Assembly: GCF_027257975.1 (NCBI RefSeq)
Contig: NZ_JANZKX010000008.1
Coordinates: 62,001 to 126,000 of the forward strand
From: Pelomonas sp. BJYL3
Lineage (GTDB): Bacteria > Pseudomonadota > Gammaproteobacteria > Burkholderiales > Burkholderiaceae_C
DNA length: 64,000 nucleotides
Reading direction: 5' to 3'
Shown: in pieces, positions 9,104 to 16,400 of the stretch
Layout: each line of letters begins with the position of its first letter
How positions within the stretch are numbered: position 1 is the first letter of the stretch
The notes under the pieces: generated by a model
What the model was told of the DNA's origin: nothing
Seen by the model: the letters and a program-made list of their open reading frames with translations, nothing else
Databases searched by the model: none
Position numbers and translations under genes: made by a program

Positions 9104-9310
9104 TTACTTGCTGGCGGCAGCCGAAGCGGCGTCAGCAGCGGCAGGAGCCGAAGCGTCAGCGGCGGGAGCCGAAGCAGCTTCCGAAGCAGCAGGAGCCGGG
9201 GCAGCGGCAGGAGCCGGGGCAGCAGCGGGAGCAGCTTCTTCAGCCTTCTTGCCGCAAGCGGTCAGGGCAGCAGCAGCCAGCAGGGAAGCCAACAGGATCG
9301 ACTTATTCAT
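9104..9310 (-). CDS. Small Ala/Pro-rich lipoprotein (68 aa)
   Basis: Starts MNKSILLASLLAAAALTACGKK, a lipoprotein signal with lipobox LTAC, cleaved before Cys19. The remaining ~50 residues are almost entirely Ala, Pro, Ser, Glu and Asp, a flexible tether without a folded domain. The ATG at 9310 is chosen because AGGA lies 7-10 bases upstream; an in-frame ATG four codons earlier has no such site. It is monocistronic, with its own terminator. Similar short Ala-rich lipoproteins are common in Burkholderiales; function unknown. Confidence 0.75.
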   Translation of the reverse strand: MNKSILLASLLAAAALTACGKKAEEAAPAAAPAPAAAPAPAASEAASAPAADASAPAAADAASAAASK

Positions 9311-9342
9311 ACTTGTCCTCAAGATCTATTAGACGAAGATTC

Positions 9343-9356
9343 AATTACCGGTAATT
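9343..9356. promoter_or_regulatory. Perfect palindrome upstream of the small lipoprotein gene
   Basis: AATTACCGGTAATT, a 14-bp perfect palindrome 33 bp upstream of the lipoprotein start. The flanks (CGAAGA... and ...TCTTCG) extend the symmetry with a 3-base bulge. It could be an operator or a 5'-UTR hairpin. Confidence 0.35.
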
Positions 9357-9502
9357 CTTCGAGCCGGCCACAAAACGATTGCGTCCAGGACACCAACGTC
9401 CGAAACGACTCCGCCCATGAGCAACTCGGCAGAACAAGACGTGGAAACCTCGAGCGCTTCCCTCGCCTAGCCAGAAATTATAGCGTCAGCTTTCGGCGCT
9501 AG

Positions 9503-10033
9503 TTAAAGTCCCAAAGTACTGGCGGCAAAGGATTCTTCTGAACGTTGCGAGACCGCATCAAACCATTCGAGCGCGGCGCCATGCGCACTGGCATCGCTTT
9601 CAAGCACCGCCCGCCCCTGCCGTGCATCGATCAGCCGCCACATCTGCGGCACCCGTCCCAGCAGCAGAGCCACCGGGCGGCGATGGTCAACCGGGCCTTC
9701 GTCGCTGAGCTGGCGAGCCTCCACCACATGGCCGTAGATCTGGCGCCATTGCACGAAACGCGGATGGCGGCGGGCCATGGCCTGGTAGTCGCGCGCCAGC
9801 AGGCGCAGGCGCCGCCGCGGCCCCACCCACTGGCGCAGGGCCTCCAGCAGCTGGGGGTTCGAGAGCGGCCAGTGCTGGAAGTCCGCATCGAAGCAGCAGA
9901 TCTGGGGCGCGCCGTCGCGGCAGGCCTGCAGCAGCTGCTCCAGCAGGGCCGCCTCGACGGCGGCCTGCCCCTCGATCAGCACGGACGGCGCTGCCGTGCC
10001 GGGATCGGGGCGGTCCTTTGAGGCGTCGTCCAT
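9503..10033 (-). CDS. Conserved hypothetical protein (176 aa)
   Basis: Soluble 176-residue protein without signal or membrane segment. The middle has a run of Arg/Leu-rich text (GPRRRLRLLARDYQAMARRHPRF) followed by VEARQLSDE and VALLLGRVPQMWRLIDARQ, resembling a small alpha/beta domain of the kind annotated as DUF7931 in proteobacteria; that match is from memory. GAAGGAG precedes the ATG by 8 bases. It starts 42 bp after the JmjC/cupin oxygenase gene ends, so the two probably form an operon. Biochemical role unknown. Confidence 0.7.
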   Translation of the reverse strand: MDDASKDRPDPGTAAPSVLIEGQAAVEAALLEQLLQACRDGAPQICCFDADFQHWPLSNPQLLEALRQWVGPRRRLRLLARDYQAMARRHPRFVQWRQIYGHVVEARQLSDEGPVDHRRPVALLLGRVPQMWRLIDARQGRAVLESDASAHGAALEWFDAVSQRSEESFAASTLGL

Positions 10034-10075
10034 GGGCTGCTCCTTCAGGTCATTGGGCCGGGCGGTTCCTGGGGC

Positions 10076-11209
10076 TCAGGCCGGGTCGCTCGCGGGCTGC
10101 ACCCAGCCGTCCTCGGCCCATTGGTCCAGCAGCTCACGCGCGCCCGCCGACAGCTGGGCCACCTCGCGGGCGCTGAGCGCGCGCTGGTCGGCCAGCCGGC
10201 GCATCAGTTTGGCATCACGGCCACCAGCGCGGTAGGACTCGCCGTTGATGAAGACATGGGCCGCGTCATACATCATGCGGCTGCGCCGGTCCAGCAGCGC
10301 CGCGGCGCCCTCGGGCAGGGCGTCGCCCATCTCGAAGAAGACCTTGGGCTTGGGCTCGGTGAGGGCCTCGCCCAGCGCGCGCTCCAGGGCCAGCGGCTCG
10401 CGCAGGGCGCGTTCGCAGGCATCGCGGGAGAAGTCCAGCAGCTGCTGGGGGATGGCGCCCGGGCTTTCGGTGGCCGGCTGCTTCGGATCCGCGTACATCT
10501 TGTTGGCATAGGCCTGGGACTCGTCGTCCATCAGGCGCTGCAGCAGCTCGCGGGCCAGCTCGGCGCGCCAGGGAGTGCGGAAGCCCACCGAGCAGGTCAT
10601 GCATTCGCCGATGGCAATGCCGTCGTGCGCCCAGCCTGGCGGCAGGTAGAGCATGTCCCCGGGCTCGAGGGTGAACTCCTGCTCGGGCTCGAAGTCCGCC
10701 AGCAACTTGACCGGCACGTCCGGACGCAGCGCGCCCGTCGTCGCATGGCCCTGGCGGCCGATGCGCCAGTGGCGCTTGCCATGGACCTGGATCAGGAAGA
10801 CGTCATAGGAATCGAAATGCGGGCCCACGCCGCCGCCGTCGGTGGCGTAGGAGATCATCAGGTCGTCCAGGCGCGCCTCGGGCACGAAGCGGAACTTCGC
10901 CAGCAGCTCGTGCGCGGCCTGCACATGCAGGTCCAGGCCTTGCACCAGCAGCGTCCAGCCCGGCTTGCTCCAGGGCGGCAGCTTGGCCACGGGGCCCTGC
11001 TTGAGGGCCCACTTGCCCTGGAACTGCGAGACCAGGCGGGACTCCACGTCCTCGCTGGCGGCCAGCGCGGCGAGCTCGCTGCGAGTGGCAGGCGGCTGGA
11101 TGCCCGGCAGGGCCTGGCGCACCAGCAGGGGCTTGCGCTGCCAGTATTTGCGCATGAATTGGTCCGGGCTCTGGTCGCCCAGCAGCGGGGTCTTGAGGCT
11201 TGTGTTCAT
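10076..11209 (-). CDS. JmjC/cupin ribosomal protein uL16 arginine 3-hydroxylase (RoxA/YcfD family)
   Basis: 377-residue Fe(II)/2-oxoglutarate oxygenase. The HxD pair is visible in GPHFDSYDVFLIQVHGKRHW and the distal His in LPPGWAHDGIA; this is the ROX/YcfD arrangement that hydroxylates an arginine of ribosomal protein uL16. The C-terminal part (winged-helix-like, DRRSRMMYDAAHVFING...) is also typical of the family. The ATG at 11209 replaces a longer frame that would run into the divergent FKBP gene. The following gene is an unknown protein probably in the same operon. Confidence 0.88.
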   Translation of the reverse strand: MNTSLKTPLLGDQSPDQFMRKYWQRKPLLVRQALPGIQPPATRSELAALAASEDVESRLVSQFQGKWALKQGPVAKLPPWSKPGWTLLVQGLDLHVQAAHELLAKFRFVPEARLDDLMISYATDGGGVGPHFDSYDVFLIQVHGKRHWRIGRQGHATTGALRPDVPVKLLADFEPEQEFTLEPGDMLYLPPGWAHDGIAIGECMTCSVGFRTPWRAELARELLQRLMDDESQAYANKMYADPKQPATESPGAIPQQLLDFSRDACERALREPLALERALGEALTEPKPKVFFEMGDALPEGAAALLDRRSRMMYDAAHVFINGESYRAGGRDAKLMRRLADQRALSAREVAQLSAGARELLDQWAEDGWVQPASDPA

Positions 11210-11264
11210 CCGGCCATTGTCGCCGCGCGGCGGACCGGGTCTATTGCCGTGGGACAATCGTGCC

Positions 11265-11786
11265 ATGCAAATCACCGCCCCCTGCGTCGTCTCCCTGAGC
11301 TGGAGACTGGAAGATGCCCAAGGCCAGCTGATCGATGAACTGGCCGAACCGCTGGAGTTCTTCTTCGGCGGCGACGACCTCTTTGCCAAGGTCGAGGAAG
11401 CCATTGCCGGCCAGGAAGCCGGCTTCGAGGCCAGCGTGGCTCTGGATCCGGAACATGCCTTCGGCGACTACGACGCCAAGCTCGTCTGCTTCGAGGCCCG
11501 CAGCGTGATGCCCGAGAACGTCGACGTCGGCATGCAGTTCGAAGGCATGCCTGAAGGCGCCGCCACCGAGGACATGCCGCAGGAGCTGATCTACACCGTC
11601 ACCGAGGTCTACCCGGAGCACGTGGTGCTGGACGGCAATCACCCCCTGGCCGGCGTGGGCTTGCGCATGCACCTGCGTGTGCGCGACGTCCGTGAGGCCA
11701 CCGAGGAAGAGATCGAGGCCGGCTCCGTCGGCGAAGCGGTCTTCAGCATCGTCAACGGCGCGCCTCCCGGGGAAGCGCTGCACTGA
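11265..11786 (+). CDS. FKBP-type peptidyl-prolyl isomerase (SlyD-like)
   Basis: 173-residue cytoplasmic prolyl isomerase and chaperone. The SlyD signature is clear: an FKBP half (LEFFFGGDDLFAKVEEAIAG...), an IF (insert-in-flap) domain, and DGNHPLAGVGLRMHLRVRDVREAT near the end. It lacks the His-rich metal-binding tail of E. coli SlyD. It is divergent from the uL16 oxygenase gene with 55 bp between them and is followed by its own terminator. Confidence 0.92.
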   Translation: MQITAPCVVSLSWRLEDAQGQLIDELAEPLEFFFGGDDLFAKVEEAIAGQEAGFEASVALDPEHAFGDYDAKLVCFEARSVMPENVDVGMQFEGMPEGAATEDMPQELIYTVTEVYPEHVVLDGNHPLAGVGLRMHLRVRDVREATEEEIEAGSVGEAVFSIVNGAPPGEALH

Positions 11787-11807
11787 GGCCCACCGCCTCG
11801 CCAAGCC

Positions 11808-11831
11808 GGGCTGCCTTGTGCAGCCCTTTTT
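11808..11831 (+). terminator. Rho-independent terminator of the FKBP gene
   Basis: Stem GGGCTGC / GCAGCCC, loop CTTGT, then TTTTT; 21 bp past the stop codon. Confidence 0.9.
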
Positions 11832-11902
11832 GCTTTCAGGGCGGCAGTCGGACCGTCTTGAAAATCCCTAACTTCGACCCTGCAAGTTCTGACAGTAGGG
11901 AG

Positions 11903-11918
11903 CTGCTCAACTGAGCAG
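11903..11918. promoter_or_regulatory. Inverted repeat upstream of the BTAD regulator
   Basis: CTGCTCA-AC-TGAGCAG, a perfect 7+2+7 inverted repeat 67 bp before the regulator's start codon. A candidate operator or small hairpin; no factor is identified. Confidence 0.35.
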
Positions 11919-11985
11919 TTGTGCAAAGATCGCCAGCCCAGCGGTTCTCACGCGCGCCAGCGCAGGCAGGCGCCACCGGAGCGAT

Positions 11986-12936
11986 ATGGACGTTCAGCTA
12001 CGCCTGGAACTGTTCGGCGCCTACAGCGTCAGCCTGCACACCGGCCACTGGGCCCCGCAGCGAAGCCTCGCCCTCAGCGGGCGCCTGGGCGGCCTGCTGG
12101 CCCTGCTCGCCCTGGGCCGGGGCCAGGCCCTGAACCGCGGCGAGCTGTGCCGCGAGCTGTGGGGCGCCGGGCCGGAATCGGCCAGCCCCGCCTGCTTCAA
12201 CACCCTGCTGTGGCGCCTGCGCCGGGCCCTGGAGCAGCCGCCCCTGGCCAGCGGCGCCATCATCGAGACCGACCGCCAGGGCGGCGTGCGCATCGCCCGC
12301 CATGTGCAGGTGCAGTCCGATCTGGAACGCTATCTGGCCTTGGTCGAGAAGCCCCTGGCCAAGCCGGTGGAGCAGCTGGAGGCGGGGGACGTGTGCGCCC
12401 TGCGCGAGGCCGTGCAGCTCTACCGTGGGGACGTGCTGGCCGGCTACCAGGACGACTGGGCGCTGCGCCTGCGCGAGCGTCACCGGCGCATGCAGCTGGG
12501 CGCCCTGGCACGGCTGATGCACCTCAGCAGCCTGCAGGGCCAGTGGCAGGACGCCATCCAGCACGGCGAGGCCATGCTGGACATGGACGCCCTGCGCGAG
12601 GACATCCACCGCGAGCTCATGCGCTGCCACCTGGCCGCCGGCCAGCGCGCCCTGGCCCTGACCCAGTTCGAGCGCTGCCGTGCCGCGCTGAAGCGCGAGC
12701 TGGCCATCGCCCCCATGGTCGAGACCCTGGCGCTTTACCAGGAGATCGCCCGCGAGGCCACCCGGCCCGCGAGCGCCGATGCCGCCCTGCCTCCGCCCAC
12801 CACGGTCTTCCCGCCGAGCGAGCGCGCCATGAACCTCCAGCCCATGCTGCCCTGGACCGAAGCCCTGGTGCAGGCCCGCTGGCACCTGGCCCAGGCCGAC
12901 GCCCACCTGCAGACGCAGCTGGACTTCGGCCACTGA
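11986..12936 (+). CDS. BTAD/SARP-like transcriptional activator
   Basis: 316 residues. The N-terminal ~95 residues read as an OmpR/SARP-type winged helix (LRLELFGAYSV...LLALLALGRGQALNRGELCRELWG...SPACFNTLLWRLRRAL); the next ~160 are the helical bacterial transcriptional activation domain (YRGDVLAGYQDDWALRLRERHRR...HLAAGQRALALTQFERCRAAL). The last ~50 residues are Pro-rich and unassigned. SARP-type regulators are best known in Streptomyces secondary metabolism. GGAG lies 4-5 bases before the ATG. It lies directly upstream of the multi-protease cluster, and phased direct repeats of the kind SARPs bind occur between the two, so it is probably the cluster activator. Confidence 0.85.
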   Translation: MDVQLRLELFGAYSVSLHTGHWAPQRSLALSGRLGGLLALLALGRGQALNRGELCRELWGAGPESASPACFNTLLWRLRRALEQPPLASGAIIETDRQGGVRIARHVQVQSDLERYLALVEKPLAKPVEQLEAGDVCALREAVQLYRGDVLAGYQDDWALRLRERHRRMQLGALARLMHLSSLQGQWQDAIQHGEAMLDMDALREDIHRELMRCHLAAGQRALALTQFERCRAALKRELAIAPMVETLALYQEIAREATRPASADAALPPPTTVFPPSERAMNLQPMLPWTEALVQARWHLAQADAHLQTQLDFGH

Positions 12937-13089
12937 GCCCGCCTCCCTCCTCCCCCGCTTCCCTCCTCCCCCGCACCCCCCTGGCTCACCGCCTGAGCCT
13001 GCAGCCCCAGCCCGGGGCCGCAGCGCGTGGCCGCGCCCGCCAGCCTCATCGCGCCGATCACTGGCCCATCACAGCCCTCACCCTGCCTT

Positions 13090-13129
13090 GTGATGGCCGT
13101 GTGATGGCGCCGTGATGCGGCGGTGATGA
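13090..13129 (+). promoter_or_regulatory. Four 11-bp-phased direct repeats (candidate SARP operator)
   Basis: GTGATG hexamers start at exactly 13090, 13101, 13112 and 13123, giving heptamers GTGATG(G/G/C/A) separated by 4 bp. SARP/BTAD activators (ActII-ORF4, DnrI, AfsR) bind heptamer direct repeats with this 11-bp period, about 8 bp upstream of a -10 box. Here CAAGAT, a weak -10 candidate, begins 9 bp past the last repeat. Inverse-orientation relatives GATCAC (13056) and CATCAC (13067), also 11 bp apart, lie just upstream. The gene for a BTAD protein ends 153 bp before the first repeat. Confidence 0.7.
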
Positions 13130-13142
13130 GCCGGGTCGCAAG

Positions 13143-13448
13143 ATGAGCTCGCCCACATTGCGCCCCTACCAGCGCCCCAACGCCATGGCCTTGATCAACG
13201 ACCGCAGCGCCGCCTTCATCGTGAGGGTGTGGTGCGAGCACGGCGATCAACCGGCGCGTGGCGTGCGTGACTGGCGGGGGTCCATCGAGCATGTCGAGAG
13301 CGGCGAGCGGGCCTTCTTCCGTGAGCTGAACGCAGTGCCCAGCTTCATGGACCGGCACCTGCGAACCCTCGGCATCGAGGCCCCCAACCGATTCTGGGAG
13401 CAAGTCTTCGACGAGGACGAGCCCCCCGAGCAGCGACCCAAGGAGTGA
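13143..13448 (+). CDS. Small conserved hypothetical protein, first gene of the protease cluster
   Basis: 101 residues, no signal peptide. The core AAFIVRVWCEHGD...DWRGSIEHVESGERAFFRELNAVPSFMDRHL looks like a compact beta-rich domain of a type I associate with unknown proteins in cyanobacteria and other bacteria; I cannot name it. The C-terminus is acidic (DEDEPPEQ). If the phased repeats and the CAAGAT at 13139 are the promoter, transcription would begin after 13143 and the real start would be the in-frame ATG at 13185 (MALINDR...). Neither ATG has a good ribosome site. The giant hydrolase gene begins 3 bp downstream. Confidence 0.7.
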   Translation: MSSPTLRPYQRPNAMALINDRSAAFIVRVWCEHGDQPARGVRDWRGSIEHVESGERAFFRELNAVPSFMDRHLRTLGIEAPNRFWEQVFDEDEPPEQRPKE

Positions 13449-13451
13449 GCG

Positions 13452-16400
13452 ATGCCACGCATTCAGGCCAATCGAGACCAGGTGGATGACCGCTTCAGCG
13501 TGCTGGGCTTCACCATCCGCACGGAGAGTCCCTTGTTCGAAGTGGCCGTGGCCACCGACCCCGCCCTGTTCCGCGCGGACGCCCGCGGCCGGCGCGGCCG
13601 GCGCAACTTCTACTCCAGCCGGGCCCAGGGCGTGCTGCGCGCGCGCCGCGGCGAGGCCGTCTACCTCCTGCCCCAGGACGTGCTGGCCAACTTCGTGGGC
13701 CAGCCCAAGCTCTACTTCGGCCTGGCCACCTACAAGGACGGCACGCCGCAGCAGCCGGACTTTGTGCAGCTGCCGCAGAGCGGGAACATGTACGTCTCCC
13801 TCAGCGGCCTGAGCGAGCGCGGCCTGCGCCGGTCCGTCGGGGCCTTCAACGGCAGCTCCTACGGCCAGGCCGCCACGGGCCGCGACCCCAGCCTCGAATG
13901 GGGCGGGGACAGCACGGCCGCTCGCCCGGCCACCGCGCCTGCGCCGGCCGCGGCCCCGAGCGCCGCACGCCCCGCTGCAGCGAATGGCGCGGCCGCCCCT
14001 GCCGGCACCGCCACCCCGGTCGCCGCCGGCCTGGACTATGACGACGGCTTCGGCCCCTTCCCCGCCGCGCAGTCGGACGAAGGCGTGCAGGCCTACCGCC
14101 AGAAGGACACCGGCGAGCAGCCCGCCAGCCAGTCCCCCGACACCCAGGCCATGGACATCCCCCTGGACCCGGGCGCCGGCGGCCGCTCCATCGGCCTGGA
14201 TGCGCTGCAGGCCGGCGACATCATCGTCAGCACGACGCGGGCCTGGGTCTCGCGGGCCATCCGGCTGGGCACGCTGTCGCCGGTCAGCCATGTGATGCTG
14301 TACCTGGGCGGCGGCCGAGTCATCGAGGCCGTGGGCTCGGGCGTGCGCGAGGTGCAGCTTGAAGCGGCCATCGCCGACGCCATCCTGGCCGTGGCCTACC
14401 GCGTGCCCAATCTCTCGGCCGCCCAGCGCGACCGCGTGCTGCGCGAGGCCCGCCAGTTCAAGGACCAGCCCTACAACTACCCTGGCATCGTGCAACGCGG
14501 CGTGGCCATCGTGGCGCCGGTGACGGGCGCGGTGGTCGATGCCATCAGCCGCCTGCTGAGCGTGCCGCGCCAGCAGGCGCATGCCGTCTACTGCTCGCAG
14601 CTGGTGCTGGAGGCCTACCAGCGTGCCGGCATCACCCTGCTGAGCAGCCCGGCCTCGCAGAGCACGCCCGAGGCCGTCGCCCGCTTCGCGCAGGGCCGCC
14701 TGGGCTATGTGGGCCATCTCAAGGCCGAGGATGTGCCCCTGGGCATCCAGTTCGCGCTGGACGAGGACAGCCCTGAGGCCGGCGCGCCCTATGCCGCACA
14801 GAAGCCAGAGCAGCGAACGGAGCAGGCCGTCCAGCCCCAGAGCTGGGTCGAGCCCCAGGAGGTGCTGCTCAAGGCCTACAACGGCACCCTGGGCGACCAG
14901 ATCCGCCTCTTCGCCGACACCGTGCGCTGGATCGCCGGCGTGGACGACACCCACGCACTGCCCCACAGCGCCATCTGCCAGGTGCTCTGCTACAACGGCG
15001 AGCGCATGATCGGCAAGGCCACGGCCTTCTTCATCGCGCAGCGCCTGCTGCTGACCAATGCGCACGTGGTGAACGGCTGCACCAAGCTCGTCATCATCCC
15101 CGGCAAGGTGGGCGATGGCGCGGGCAGCGAGCCCTTCGGCCGTTTCGAGACCACGACCTGGCGCGCCCACCCCAGCTACAGCCGCGGCAGCCGCGACTTC
15201 GACTTCGCCGTGGTCCTGGCCCCGCGCAATGCGCCCGGCGGCTTCCTCTCGCCCGTCGAGGAGCTGACCCAGAGCCGGCCCGAGGGCGTGGCCGTCTGCG
15301 GCTACTCGGCCCGCTCGCGGCGCGACGACCCGGTCGGCACCATCGTCAACGCCGTGCTCAACCCCGACAAGCAGCACGTGCACCGCGGCTATGTGCGCGA
15401 GATCACCGACGAGGTCATGCACTACGACGTGCAGGAGCTCGCCGGCTCCAGCGGCTCGCCGGTCTACTGGATCGAGGGCGGCGCCTTCCCGCGGGTGCAT
15501 GTGGTGGGCGTCAACGCCGGCCCGCGTGACGGCACCACCAACTCCGGCGTGCGACTCACCCGCGCCAAGGTGCAGTGGATCCGCGACCGCGCCCGCGACA
15601 TGGGAGTCAGCGTGAGCTTTGAGGCGGAAGGCGGCGAGGAGCCCAACCACGTCAGCGAGGCCCAGTCCGCCGAGGCGCTGATCATCGACAGCGACGACGT
15701 CACCCGCCTGCAGCGCCATCTGCCCGCCTGGCGCGACCTCTACACCTGGACCGCGCCCGGCAGCCTCACGGCGCCGCTGGCGGCCCGCAACATGCGCATC
15801 CAGCGCTTTGCCGACGCCCACGGCGCGCTGAACCTGGACCGCTACGAGGTACGCATCAGCCGCCTGCCCAGCGGGGCGACGCCGGAATCGCTGGTGGCGG
15901 AGATCCGCAAGAACATCAACCAGTACGTCGACACCCGCAACTCGGAATTCATCCCCTACGACGCCAGCGACGCCACGCTGTGGAGCTCCAACAGCCCCTT
16001 CGGCGCGGTGCTGAAGATCGACATCCTGGGCCCCGACAACGCCAGCGTGGTCTGCAGCCTGGCCGAGGCCCGCCGCTGGCGCTTCACCACCATCCATGCG
16101 CCGTGGTCCGGCGACCATCCGGTCAGCGGGCACCGTGAATTCGGCATCCGGCCGGACGGCGACGGCTTCATCTTCTTCACCCGCGCCGCGGACCGCGCCA
16201 CCGACGGCATCGCCGAGACCGTGGTCTGGGCCGGCGCCAACCACCTGTGGCAGAGCCTGCAGCGCAAGGTCACGGACTACGTCAACAGCCATGGCGGCGC
16301 GGCCAGCATCCTGCCTCACTTCAGCGAGCGCTTCCACCCGCGGGTGGCGGCCATCCTGGCTCAGGAGGTGATCGAGGCCCAGAGCCTGGCGGCCCAGGAA

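Noticed and set aside
8691-9332. 213-residue plus-strand frame after bamC
   Set aside because: Runs through the bamC terminator and antisense through the small lipoprotein gene; repetitive Ala/Gly text at the end is the lipoprotein read backwards.
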